This document shows positions 26,319 through 35,097 of a stretch of 64,000 nucleotides of DNA, piece by piece. The notes beneath the pieces were generated by a model. It searched no databases, had not been told where the DNA came from, and saw nothing but the letters and a program-made list of their open reading frames with translations. Each line of letters opens with the position of its first letter. The first letter of the stretch is position 1. This DNA comes from Nocardia takedensis NBRC 100417. GTDB lineage: Bacteria > Actinomycetota > Actinomycetes > Mycobacteriales > Mycobacteriaceae. The stretch is taken from contig NZ_BAGG01000019.1 in the NCBI RefSeq assembly GCF_000308695.1, forward strand, positions 124,001 through 188,000. Direction: 5' to 3'. The position numbers were made by a program, and so were the translations under genes.

Positions 26319-27821
26319 TCAGGGTCGGCCGGTCTTGCGGAAGAACAGCACGTGGTCGTGGTCGATGAGCGGCATGGTCTTGCGGACCTGGCGGATGCCG
26401 CCGCTCGGTAGGTAGGTCAGGTTCGCGAAGCCCTGGGTGTTGCCGAAGGCCGAGCGCACCTTCGTCTCGGTGGCGAAGTGCGCGCCGTAGGCGGCGAGCA
26501 TGCCGAAATCCAGGGGAGCCAACGGTTCGTCGGTGCCGACCTGGCCCGCCGGGCGGCCGAGCGCGGCGTACTGGGTGGCCTTGCCGTCGTCGTAGCGGCA
26601 CAGTTCGTAGGACATGTTCGCGGTCGCGGTCACGGTGAACACCGGCCAGCGGGCCGAGAGTCGACGGGCCAGCGGGTGCCGTCCGGTCGGCGACAGTTCC
26701 CAGTTCATGCTCATCACGGTGACCCAGCCGCCGTAGGACAGTTCGATGAGCACCACGTCGTCGCCGAGGGTGGCCGAGGTGTTGAGTTCGGCGTCGCCGA
26801 TCACCCAGTCGTCCTCGTCGGCGGTGAGATAGGTGCCGCTGTCGACCAGTTCGATGTCGTCGGCGGCGTAGGCGGCCACGATGGCCGCGCGGACCAGGTT
26901 GATGGCGTCCTTGTCGGCGCAGCGCACGCCGAGCGCGCCGAAGGTGGTGCCGATCTCCACCGGCGCCGAGGGCGGGTCCGGGTCCTCGCCTGCCACCAAC
27001 GGGCGCAGGCCGACGAGCGCGAGTCGCCAGTTGATCTCCTCGACCGTGGACAGGTCGCCGGACTTGTGCATGATCTGCTGCTGGGTGAGCCTGCCCGCCT
27101 GTTCCAAGGTCCGGCATTCCAGTTCGACCAGTGCGTTGTAGGACTTCGGGGTGAGGTCGAGGTCGCGGATTCCGCAGGCGCGCAGGCGGATCGCCATCGC
27201 CGTGGAGGTGAAGGCGGCATAGCGTTCGCGATACATCGAGATCGCCTGCTTGCGGGAGCGCCCGACCATCAGCGTGCGCAGCAGGGTGCTCAGGCTCTGA
27301 AGGTATTTGCCCGCCAGTTCCGGGTTGGCGGCGGCGAGTTCGCCGCGGATGCGGGCGGCGTCCTCGGTGGCGGCGACGGCCGCTTTCTGGTCCAGTCTGC
27401 CCAACCACACGCCGCATTTGCCGAGGCAGTCCGCGCACATTCCGGCCACGGCCGGGTCACTCTGGGCCGCGCGCAGGTAGACCGAGCAGGCGCCGCGGAT
27501 GGTGCTCGCGGCCAGTTCCCGGCGATTGGTCAGCCGGGTGGCCTGCTCGAAGATCCGCAGCGCTTCCTGGAGTTCACCGGCCGAGCGGGCCGAGACGTTG
27601 CCGTTGGCGAACCAGTGCAGTCGCAGTCCGACCGCTTCCTGCGCGGGGGCCAGCGACTCCAAGGTCCGGTCGCGGCGGGCGGCGGCGTCCGTCTTGGTGG
27701 CGATCAGGGCTTTGGCCAGCTCGACCAAGGTGGCGGCCAGCGTCAGCTCGTCTTCGATCGTGCGGCTTCTGGCCACGCTGCGATCCGCCGCCACTTGCCG
27801 CTCGAGCGCGCTCAGTTCCAT
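26319..27821 (-). CDS. Hypothetical protein with TPR-like helical N-terminus
   Basis: 500 residues from the ATG at 27821 (GGGAG upstream). A frame from 27911 would add 30 residues of poor composition. The first 270 residues are alpha-helical and resemble degenerate tetratricopeptide repeats (L-A-A-T-L-V-E-L-A-K-A-L, A-L-R-I-F-E-Q-A-T-R-L, Y-L-R-A-A-Q-S-D-P). A three-cysteine cluster C-A-D-C-L-G-K-C lies in the helical part. The remaining 230 residues look like an alpha/beta domain with conserved aromatic blocks (L-S-Y-G-G-W-V-T-V-M-S-M-N-W-E). I do not recognise the family. It is convergent with map and lies upstream of the ESX modules without being in their operon, so a link to secretion is only possible, not shown. 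Confidence 0.7.
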   Translation of the reverse strand: MELSALERQVAADRSVARSRTIEDELTLAATLVELAKALIATKTDAAARRDRTLESLAPAQEAVGLRLHWFANGNVSARSAGELQEALRIFEQATRLTNRRELAASTIRGACSVYLRAAQSDPAVAGMCADCLGKCGVWLGRLDQKAAVAATEDAARIRGELAAANPELAGKYLQSLSTLLRTLMVGRSRKQAISMYRERYAAFTSTAMAIRLRACGIRDLDLTPKSYNALVELECRTLEQAGRLTQQQIMHKSGDLSTVEEINWRLALVGLRPLVAGEDPDPPSAPVEIGTTFGALGVRCADKDAINLVRAAIVAAYAADDIELVDSGTYLTADEDDWVIGDAELNTSATLGDDVVLIELSYGGWVTVMSMNWELSPTGRHPLARRLSARWPVFTVTATANMSYELCRYDDGKATQYAALGRPAGQVGTDEPLAPLDFGMLAAYGAHFATETKVRSAFGNTQGFANLTYLPSGGIRQVRKTMPLIDHDHVLFFRKTGRP

Positions 27822-27939
27822 CGCGAACCCAACTCCCGCATCACCTTCCACATACGGTCGTCGAGCGGCCGCATTCGTGCTCCGGCCGAGTCTGCCATAT
27901 CGGGCGGCCACACGCCCACGGCTCGGGCGAGCGGACGCC

Positions 27940-28371
27940 TCAGTTCTCCAGTAGCAGGGTGACCGGTCCGTCGTTGACGAGTTCGACGTGCATGTGCGCG
28001 CCGAACCGGCCGGTCGCCACCCGCGCGCCGAGTTCGCGCAGACTCGTGACGAACAGGTCCATCAGCGGGTCGGCGACGGCGCCGGGCGCGGCTTTCGACC
28101 AGGAGGGCCGCCGCCCCTTGGCGGTGTCGCCGTAGAGGGTGAACTGACTGACCGCGAGGATCGGCGCTCCGGTGTCGGCGGCGCTGCGCTCCCCGTCCAG
28201 GACGCGCAACCGCCACAGTTTGTCGGCCAGCGCGCGGACGCCCGCCTCGGTGTCGGTGTGGGTGAAGCCCACCAGCGCGAGCAGACCTTGCGGATCGGGA
28301 TCGATGCGACCGACCTCGTCCCCGTCGACGGTGACCCGGGCGGCCGTGACGCGTTGGACGAGTATGCGCAT
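27940..28371 (-). CDS. dtd: D-aminoacyl-tRNA deacylase
   Basis: 143 residues from the ATG at 28371 (M-R-I-L-V-Q-R-V). The signature motifs of Dtd are present: [17 protein letters not shown] and the cis-proline motif N-D-G-P-V-T near the C-terminus. The enzyme hydrolyses D-amino acids from mischarged tRNA. It stands alone in opposite orientation to the ESX genes. Confidence 0.96.
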   Translation of the reverse strand: MRILVQRVTAARVTVDGDEVGRIDPDPQGLLALVGFTHTDTEAGVRALADKLWRLRVLDGERSAADTGAPILAVSQFTLYGDTAKGRRPSWSKAAPGAVADPLMDLFVTSLRELGARVATGRFGAHMHVELVNDGPVTLLLEN

Positions 28372-28639
28372 CCGGTGATGGTCGCACGCGGGCCGCGGGA
28401 TTTCGGTCGCGGGCGGTGTGCTCGCCCTTCCGCGTGCCCCGGTGACAGCGCTGTCCGGTACATGCGGTGCGCGGATATGAGTCCTCACAGCCGATTGCGG
28501 TGCGTGTACCGATCGGAAAAAGTACGCTCGGGTACGGTGCGGGGAGGTGGAACTCGGGTCACGTTGCGTCGAATTTGCCTGTGCGACATGTGGTATTCAT
28601 CCTGGTACGGTGTCGTTGACCGACGAGTCGGGAGGTTCG

Positions 28640-29107
28640 ATGGTCAACGAGCGGCTGAACGCCGACATGCTGACGATGCTCGACGGACTGAACGCGCAGA
28701 TGCGCGGTATCGCCGAGCTGCAATTGAAGCGGTCCAAGTTGACCGCCACCGCGGACGCGTGCGAGCAGCGCATCACGGTCACGGTCAACGCCGACGGCTT
28801 GTTGATCGAGACGAAGTTCGCCGACGACATCGCCGAGTTGACCTACGACGAGATCGCCGAGGGCATGACGGCGGCGGTCCAGCAGGCCGCCGCCGAGGTG
28901 ATGCGGCGCGGCAAGGAGTTGATGGAGCCGCTGCGCACGGAGCGCACCCGTCTGCCGAAACTGTCCGACATCATCGAGGGCGCACCGGATCTCGGCTCGC
29001 TGATGCCCAAGACGCCGCCCACACCGACCAACCGTCGCGATATCGACGCGGTCGACGTCGGGGAATCCGATGGTTCCCGGCGTTCGATGATCTCCGACGA
29101 CGACTGA
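28640..29107 (+). CDS. YbaB/EbfC-family protein, EspL-like (module A)
   Basis: 155 residues from the ATG at 28640, with GGGAGG five bases upstream. The first 100 residues follow the YbaB/EbfC fold: long helix, strands R-I-T-V-T-V-N-A-D-G-L-L-I-E-T-K-F, then a helix. After it comes R-L-P-K-L-S-D-I-I-E-G-A-P-D-L, nearly repeated in the protein at 32633. The tail is acidic. Free-standing YbaB proteins bind DNA, but in ESX-1 the YbaB-type protein EspL is a cytosolic factor needed for stability or secretion of Esp substrates and is encoded next to espB. Its position before an EspB-like gene suggests the same kind of job here. Confidence 0.82.
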   Translation: MVNERLNADMLTMLDGLNAQMRGIAELQLKRSKLTATADACEQRITVTVNADGLLIETKFADDIAELTYDEIAEGMTAAVQQAAAEVMRRGKELMEPLRTERTRLPKLSDIIEGAPDLGSLMPKTPPTPTNRRDIDAVDVGESDGSRRSMISDDD

Positions 29108-29222
29108 TCGGTTCGGGCATGGTTTTCTCCGCGGGGGCACTGGTTCGGAATACGCACGATGAGGTCGAACACGCCATGACACAAGCACTGTCGACGCGGC
29201 ACGCCACCGCTGGGAGCACACG

Positions 29223-31808
29223 ATGAGCACCGATACCGCCGCCCCGCCCGAAACCCCTCCCGAGACTCCCGCCGACACCACGGTGACCTCGGACTGGCCG
29301 CCGTTGCTGGAGGCGGCCAACACCGGTCTGCTGAAGTTCGACGAGCAGGTCGTCAAGGACGCGACCGCGGCGGCGGCCCAGTTGATCGTCAACTTGGAGG
29401 CGCTGGCGGAGGAGGTGTACACCAACGGGTTGCACCGCATGGGCGCGTTCTCGTTGTTGCAGTCCTCGCGAGAGCTGGCCCAGGGGTACAGCAAACACGG
29501 CGCGGCCCTCTACGACGGCCTCATCGCGCACCGGGACATGGTCCAGGAGCAGTACGAGACGTTCGTCGCGGCGGGCAAGGCGTTCAGTGCCGCCGAGGTC
29601 GACAGCTCGGTGAATTTCGACAAGTTGAATCCCGACTACGCGGCGCGCCCCGCGGATTCGACCACGGTCGAGGCGCATTCGGGCGGCAAGAGCTACGGGG
29701 TGCTGCCCGCCTTCCCGGGCCAGTCGTTCGGTGGCGCCACCGACACGATCACCGTGACCATCGAGAATGCCGAGAATCTGAGTTTCGAGCAGCTCAAGGA
29801 CTTCGGCATTTCGATCAACGCCGCGCCCGCGCTCACCGCCGCCGGAACCTGGCAGTGGATCGCCCGCGAACTCACGACGAGTCTGCAGGAGTACGCCGAC
29901 AAGATCTTCGAGTTGCGCAACGAGTGGGAGGGCGACAGCGCGGATCAGGCGGTCGAGGCGGTGAAGAAGTACAAGCACGACTCCTCGGATTTCATCGAGG
30001 CCGTCGACGCCACCGGTCTGAGCCTGGACTACACCTCCCAGTGGTTGCAGATCACCAAGTGGGAGATGCCGCCGATCCACGTGTCGAAGAAGCCGACGGC
30101 GTGCAGCGACCGGACCGGCAAGTACCGGCAGCGGTTCAAGAACTACTACGAAGAGGGCATGAAGCGGACGCTGACGGCGATTCCGGCGATCGTGCTCCCG
30201 GGGACGAAGACCGCCTCCGACGTGAACGCGCCGGGCGGTGATCAGGACGGCGGCATCGGGACGACCAACAATCCCAACGATCCGAGCTCGCACATCTGGT
30301 CGCCCTACGATCCGGCCAATCCCAACGGCTACAACTACGACCCGAATTACAACCCCTTCGGGAACCAGAACGGCGGCTACGACCCGTATGGCCAATACGG
30401 CGACCCGTACGGGCTGACCCAGCCCGCCTTGCCGGGCGGTTACAGTCCGGGCGAGATCCCGCGCAGTCCGAACGAGGACGTCACCGGTGGCGGCCCGGGT
30501 TCACCCGGCGGCGGCGAACAGGGCGGCGCGGGCGATCAAGCGGGACTCGAGCAGGCTTACCAGCAGGGTTACGACGCCGGCTACCAGGAAGGTTCGACCT
30601 CGCAACTGGCGTCGGCGGGCCAGGAAGCCTTGCAGGGCCTGGGCGGGTTGACCGACCCCGGCGGTGCGTCAGGGGGGCTGGGCGGCGGTGACTCGGCGCT
30701 GGGCGGCGGCGATCCCGGCGCGGCGGCAGGCGGTCTGCCGGGTCTGGGCGGTGGCGGCCTCGGCGGCGGTTCCCAGGGCGGTGGCGGCGGCGGACGCTCG
30801 CCGGGCCAGAGCGGCGGGCAGAGCGCGCAGCAGCCGAATCTGGGCGACTTGCTGGGCGGTGCGCTCGGCGGGCAGGAGAGCGACACCGGGGGCGCCGCCA
30901 TGCCGGGCATGCCGGTCTCGAGTCTGGATCCGCGCGGTTCGCTGGGCGGCGGTGCCGGCGGCGGTCTGGGCGGCGGCAAGCCGTCCGCGGGCGCGGCCGG
31001 TCAGAACGGCCAGAAGACGCCCTCGCTGAACGATCTGCTGGGCTCGCTCGGCGGTTTGCAGGACGCCGAGGTGCCGGGTTCGCCGGGCGAGACCTTGGGC
31101 GAGCGCCTGCGCAGCGTGCTCGACCCCACCGGCGCGCACAGCGGGGACCCGCTCAACCCCTCGGACGGCGGTCTGCTGGACGCGCTGGGTAACCCGATCG
31201 GGGGTCAAGGCGGCGCGCCGTCCCTGCTCGATCTGCTGACCTCGGCGGGCCAGGACGCGTTGCAGTCGTTGGGCGACGCCATCGGCAACGGACTCGAGGC
31301 GTTCGGCGACTTCACCGAGGCGCTGACCGGTGTCGATCCCGTCGAGGGCTTGGCCTCGCAGTTGCGGGACCTGAGCCAGACGCCCGGACTCGAGGGCTTG
31401 GGCGCGTTGGCCGATCAGATCGACCCCGAGGGCGCGCTCGCCGCGCTCGAAGGCGGGGGCGGTGGCGGTGGTGGCGGCGGTGGCGACCTCAGCAGCGCGG
31501 CGCTCGCAGGCGGCGTCGGCGACGGCGGCCCGGCACTGGATCAGCCGCGTCAGCCGGACCGCTTCCCGCGCGCCGCGCTGCCCGCCGAGGCGGCGGCCTA
31601 CGGCATGCCGATGGATGCGGCCTCCGCGGCGACGCAGGGCCAGCCCGGCCAGCCCGGCATGGCCGGATCTCCCGGCGCGGGGGCCGGGCAGGGCGCGGCC
31701 GGTGGCGCGGGCGGTTACAAGCGGCCGAAGTTCCTGACCTCCTCGGATTTCATCGACGAGGCGCTGGGCGACACCCCGTTCCGCGTGAAGCCGGTGATCG
31801 AGCCGTGA
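29223..31808 (+). CDS. Large EspB-like ESX substrate candidate 1
   Basis: 861 residues, no signal peptide or membrane segment. Residues about 20-125 form helices like a PE/WXG hairpin (A-A-A-A-Q-L-I-V-N-L-E-A-L to Y-E-T-F-V-A-A-G-K-A-F). A second helical part has G-T-W-Q-W-I-A-R-E-L and W-E-G at 235-237 between helices. Both parts align with the protein at 35098, which has W-K-G at 237-239. Residues about 357-397 are an Asn/Tyr/Pro-rich tract, followed by some 400 residues rich in Gly, Gln and Pro. The last 29 residues are conserved with the paralogue (L-T-S-S, A-L-G-D-T-P, P-V-I-E). Helical W-x-G head plus disordered tail resembles EspB. An EspG-type gene follows, as expected for a chaperoned substrate. 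I see no clear Y-x3-D/E signal after the helices. Confidence 0.75.
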   Translation: MSTDTAAPPETPPETPADTTVTSDWPPLLEAANTGLLKFDEQVVKDATAAAAQLIVNLEALAEEVYTNGLHRMGAFSLLQSSRELAQGYSKHGAALYDGLIAHRDMVQEQYETFVAAGKAFSAAEVDSSVNFDKLNPDYAARPADSTTVEAHSGGKSYGVLPAFPGQSFGGATDTITVTIENAENLSFEQLKDFGISINAAPALTAAGTWQWIARELTTSLQEYADKIFELRNEWEGDSADQAVEAVKKYKHDSSDFIEAVDATGLSLDYTSQWLQITKWEMPPIHVSKKPTACSDRTGKYRQRFKNYYEEGMKRTLTAIPAIVLPGTKTASDVNAPGGDQDGGIGTTNNPNDPSSHIWSPYDPANPNGYNYDPNYNPFGNQNGGYDPYGQYGDPYGLTQPALPGGYSPGEIPRSPNEDVTGGGPGSPGGGEQGGAGDQAGLEQAYQQGYDAGYQEGSTSQLASAGQEALQGLGGLTDPGGASGGLGGGDSALGGGDPGAAAGGLPGLGGGGLGGGSQGGGGGGRSPGQSGGQSAQQPNLGDLLGGALGGQESDTGGAAMPGMPVSSLDPRGSLGGGAGGGLGGGKPSAGAAGQNGQKTPSLNDLLGSLGGLQDAEVPGSPGETLGERLRSVLDPTGAHSGDPLNPSDGGLLDALGNPIGGQGGAPSLLDLLTSAGQDALQSLGDAIGNGLEAFGDFTEALTGVDPVEGLASQLRDLSQTPGLEGLGALADQIDPEGALAALEGGGGGGGGGGGDLSSAALAGGVGDGGPALDQPRQPDRFPRAALPAEAAAYGMPMDAASAATQGQPGQPGMAGSPGAGAGQGAAGGAGGYKRPKFLTSSDFIDEALGDTPFRVKPVIEP

Positions 31809-31818
31809 GCGCGGTGTC

Positions 31819-32610
31819 GTGAGCTCCTGGAGTTTCACCGACCTGGAGTTCAAGGTGCTCTGCGATCTGCGCCGGGAGGGCGAACTGCCCGTTCCGTTCG
31901 TCTGGACCAGCGACATCCCGGGCCTGGACGAATACGAACGACAGTGGCGGGAGGTCAGCGCCGAGTTGACCTACCGCATCGACAGCGCACTCGAAGCGTT
32001 GCTCGACGCCTTCACCCACCCCGATGTGGTGGTGGGCGCGCAGGTCTGGTCGGACACCGATTTCGACAACCCGGACAAGCGCATCCGGGTGCACGCGGGC
32101 ACCCGCGGTTCCCGCGCCTACCTCATCGAACAACTCCCGGGCCGGACCGTCCAGCACGCGGGCGGATTCACCATCCGGCCGGTTCAGCCGCGCGGTATCG
32201 GCGAGGCCATCGCCGCCCTGCTGCCCTCGGCGCCCGCGGGCAAGCGCGGGCCGGTGGTCATCGACCTGGACGAACCGCGGCCGACGGACAGTTTCGGCTT
32301 CGGTTCCGGTTCGCTGATCGCCGACGAGGACGAGGTCGGGTTCAGCAGCAAGCGGTTCTTCGACATCGACGCGGTGTCGACGGGATCGGTCCAGGTCGTG
32401 CAGGGGCGTTCGAAATACGGTCCGCGTGGGATCAATCGGGCGGGCCGGGTCTGGCGCGACCTCGCGGGCGACGGCCGCTACGTGATGCCGCTGCATCATC
32501 CCGCACCGGAGGCGGTCGGCATGAGTTCGGTCGCGATGACCGACTGGATCGACGGCGAGATCGCGAGCATCCTCGAACGTATGGACACCTTCGAGGAAGT
32601 CGACCAGTGA
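31819..32610 (+). CDS. EspG-family ESX secretion chaperone (module A)
   Basis: 263 residues, GTG start 10 bases after the substrate stop. The N-terminus W-S-F-T-D-L-E-F-K-V-L-C-D-L-R-R-E-G-E-L-P and the strand-rich middle (R-I-R-V-H-A-G-T-R-G, Q-L-P-G-R-T-V-Q-H-A-G-G-F-T-I) are typical of the EspG family. EspG proteins bind PE-PPE pairs in the cytosol and deliver them to their own ESX system. The pairing with a single large protein rather than a PE-PPE gene pair suggests that the partner is the EspB-like protein upstream, which is an inference. The protein at 37134 is a close paralogue (shared W-x-F-T-D-L-E-F and L-P-G-R-T-x-x-H-x-G-G-F-T-I). Confidence 0.87.
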   Translation: MSSWSFTDLEFKVLCDLRREGELPVPFVWTSDIPGLDEYERQWREVSAELTYRIDSALEALLDAFTHPDVVVGAQVWSDTDFDNPDKRIRVHAGTRGSRAYLIEQLPGRTVQHAGGFTIRPVQPRGIGEAIAALLPSAPAGKRGPVVIDLDEPRPTDSFGFGSGSLIADEDEVGFSSKRFFDIDAVSTGSVQVVQGRSKYGPRGINRAGRVWRDLAGDGRYVMPLHHPAPEAVGMSSVAMTDWIDGEIASILERMDTFEEVDQ

Positions 32611-32632
32611 TCCGCGGGCCGATCGGCGCGCG

Positions 32633-33133
32633 ATGACCAACGAGCACACCAAAGCCGAGCTGACCTCGATCCTGAGCGAGGTCAAGGACCAGTTCCGCAC
32701 CATCGCGCGGATCCAGTCCGAGCGCGCCGATCTCGTCGGCACCGGGTCGGTGCTGCGCAACAGGGTCACGGTGACGGTGAACGCGGACGGCACGGTCATC
32801 GAGACGAAATTCGGTGTCGGCATCGAGGATCTGAGCTATTCGGAGATCGCCAGGGCGGTCACCGATGCCGCGCAGCGCGCCTCGGAGGATCTGGCGCGGC
32901 GGAACGCGGAACTCATGGAACCGATGCAGAACCGGCGCGCCCGACTGCCGAAACTGTCGGATCTGATCGAGGACATGCCCGATCTGCGGCTGCCCGACCC
33001 GCCGAAACCCTCGCTGGCGCCGCCGGGTTCGGTCGATCGGGCGGCGACCGGGCCGGCCGAGGAGATGCGCTACGACGACGTGGAGGACATCTCCGCGCAA
33101 CCGGAACGTCGCATCACCGACACCGGATGGTGA
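32633..33133 (+). CDS. YbaB/EbfC-family protein (module A, second copy)
   Basis: 166 residues, 22 bases after the EspG gene. YbaB-like core with R-V-T-V-T-V-N-A-D-G-T-V-I-E-T-K-F, almost the same strand as in the protein at 28640, and the same downstream block R-L-P-K-L-S-D-L-I-E. The two are clear paralogues flanking the EspB-like/EspG pair. A Pro-rich, acidic C-terminal tail of about 45 residues is likely disordered. Probable EspL-type accessory; a DNA-binding role cannot be excluded. Confidence 0.82.
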   Translation: MTNEHTKAELTSILSEVKDQFRTIARIQSERADLVGTGSVLRNRVTVTVNADGTVIETKFGVGIEDLSYSEIARAVTDAAQRASEDLARRNAELMEPMQNRRARLPKLSDLIEDMPDLRLPDPPKPSLAPPGSVDRAATGPAEEMRYDDVEDISAQPERRITDTGW

Positions 33134-33239
33134 GCTGAGCGCGGTGGCGGCGCGGATCGTGATGCCGAACAATGCGGTAGGTCCGCTGGTTTCGAGTGGA
33201 TGAACAACGCGTGGTCCGGCACGGAGGAGGCGGCGGTCG

Positions 33240-34898
33240 GTGACGAATCCAGGGGATCGACCCGAAGGGTATCCGGGAGACCCGGTCGACGGTCGAGGTG
33301 ACGGCGGGCTCGCGGGTGCGGCCGATCCGGCGTCGACGCCGGACGTCGGGTTCACCCTGGGCGGACCGAGTTCGCGCGACACCGCCGGACCCGCCTCGCC
33401 CGTCGAAGGAGCAGCGACAGCCCCCGAATCCCCGGACGCCGAATCCCCCGTCGACATCCAGGACGTGGTGCGCGAACTGGGGCGAAGTCTCGCGCGTGAA
33501 CTGGCCGCGGCGGCCCCGGCGGGCTGGGTGCGACTGTCCGCGGTGTTCGCGGTGACGGTCGTGGCAGGCGGCGGACAGGTGCTGCTGGTCGACGAGAACG
33601 AGCAACTGCTGCGCCTGGACGCGCCGCAGAGCGCGCTGGACCTGGTCGCCCGATTGCGGGACGTGTCCGCCGAATTCGGTGACGGGCCGTGGTGGCGACT
33701 GCTGCTCGAACTGCGGGTCGACGGTCGCCTCGAGATCGACTACGACTACGGCGACGAACCGTTCCCCGATGACCAGTTGTTCCCGCCGGAGGCGTATCTG
33801 GCGGATCTGCGAGCCTATCCGCGTGATCGGGTGCCGTTGTGGCTGGCCGCCTATGTCGGACACGACGAACGTCAGTCCCGGCCCGCGAGCGAGGCGGCGG
33901 TCCGGGCGCGCGCCGATCGCGCGGCGGGGGTGCGCGCCGTGCGGTCCGACCAGGATTTCCCCGATCTGGTGACGTTGTGGGCGCGCTGGGCGGTGATGTC
34001 GGCGGCTTTCGTCGCGGCCGGGTCGGAGTGGGGTCCGCGCCTGCTGCCGTCGCTGGGGTGGTTCGAGGGCGCGCGACGGTCCGGTTCGACGCTGTACCTG
34101 CTGCCCGGTGACCGCGCGGTGCTGTCCGGCGGCGTCTGGAACGCCCCGGAGTTGGAGGCCGCCTACCACGACGAGCGGCCGATGCCCGCGCTGTACACGG
34201 GAGCGCCCGCGTGGGTGGCCAACCCGGTGCTGAATCCGCGGGCGGGCAGCGGTCTGCTCTCGTTCTGCTACTGGTGGGAGGGCGGGCGCTGGTATCGCGG
34301 CGAATCACCCGCGGGCCACGAGATCAGCGACGCCGTCCCCGGCATCTGGTCCGCGCGCACCGTGGAACAGGTGATCGGCAGTCTGGTGGAGAACGACGCC
34401 GGGCGAAGCGCCGCCGTCGCGGAGTTGGTGGCGGCGGCCGAAGCCGGTCTCGTGGGTCGGGACCATCTGGCCGCCGTGTTCGGGAACCGGCTGTCCACCT
34501 CGGCCGACCAGGGTGCGGACGCGGCGTCCTCCGGCGACACCGACGCGGAAGAGGCCATCGACGCCGCCCTGTACCAACTGACGTTGGCGGGTGTGGCCGC
34601 GCCCGATCCGATCCCGATCCCCGACCGCGATGCCGTCGAACTCGTCCGCGCCCACCTGCGCGAATCCGAGGCCGACGGTGCGGGCTACCCGTCGGAGTCG
34701 TTGCGCGCCGACCGCATTCCCTTCGGCTGGGTGGTGTACGCGCCGACCGGGCCGGAGGAGCTCGCGGTCGGCCGCGCGCTGTTCTACGTCGCCGACGACG
34801 GTGTGCTGGAACGTTCTTCGTCCTCGATCGCGCCGTCGGTGTACGCGCGCGGCTTCGAGGAGCGCTATCTGGCCAGAGCGGGGTCCGGCGCGCGGTGA
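33240..34898 (+). CDS. YezG-like (T7SS immunity-type) domain protein
   Basis: 552 residues, GTG at 33240 with AGGAGG about nine bases upstream. After a disordered N-terminus of 75 residues, residues about 80-205 resemble the YezG/DUF600 family: a helix, a strand region, W-W-R-L-L-L-E-L-R-V-D-G-R-L-E-I-D-Y-D-Y-G-D, then W-L-A-A-Y-V-G. The last 90 residues (D-R-I-P-F-G-W-V-V-Y-A-P-T-G, A-L-F-Y-V-A-D-D-G) resemble YrhB/Imm-type domains. Both are families of immunity proteins. YezG neutralises the LXG toxin YeeF, a type VII effector in Bacillus. No toxin domain is visible in the neighbouring genes, so the protein may be an orphan immunity factor or may have another role in the ESX locus. Family assignments are by eye and moderate. 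Confidence 0.6.
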   Translation: MTNPGDRPEGYPGDPVDGRGDGGLAGAADPASTPDVGFTLGGPSSRDTAGPASPVEGAATAPESPDAESPVDIQDVVRELGRSLARELAAAAPAGWVRLSAVFAVTVVAGGGQVLLVDENEQLLRLDAPQSALDLVARLRDVSAEFGDGPWWRLLLELRVDGRLEIDYDYGDEPFPDDQLFPPEAYLADLRAYPRDRVPLWLAAYVGHDERQSRPASEAAVRARADRAAGVRAVRSDQDFPDLVTLWARWAVMSAAFVAAGSEWGPRLLPSLGWFEGARRSGSTLYLLPGDRAVLSGGVWNAPELEAAYHDERPMPALYTGAPAWVANPVLNPRAGSGLLSFCYWWEGGRWYRGESPAGHEISDAVPGIWSARTVEQVIGSLVENDAGRSAAVAELVAAAEAGLVGRDHLAAVFGNRLSTSADQGADAASSGDTDAEEAIDAALYQLTLAGVAAPDPIPIPDRDAVELVRAHLRESEADGAGYPSESLRADRIPFGWVVYAPTGPEELAVGRALFYVADDGVLERSSSSIAPSVYARGFEERYLARAGSGAR

Positions 34899-35097
34899 GC
34901 GCGAGCCGGGGGTAACCCGTGGTTAAAGCAGCGTTCACATCCGCGCCGTCCAGTGGCCGCCGCGCCGCCGCGATCGCTTGCGCGGCAGCGCGATCGGCAA
35001 CCGATCGACATAGTGCGCCCCCCGCGTCGGCGGTAGAGTCGAACTGCGCGGAATGTGATGTTCCCGGTGTTGTCGTATTCGATCAGGAGCGCGACCG

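Noticed and set aside
25384..27438. 684-codon minus-strand frame through adk, map and the TPR gene
   Set aside because: It is antisense to two certain genes and rich in Arg/His/Gly as expected for a shadow in GC-rich DNA.
33200..33250. Short frame beginning M-N-N-A-W-S-G, suggesting a WXG remnant
   Set aside because: Only a few residues match and the frame then runs into unrelated sequence overlapping the next gene's start.
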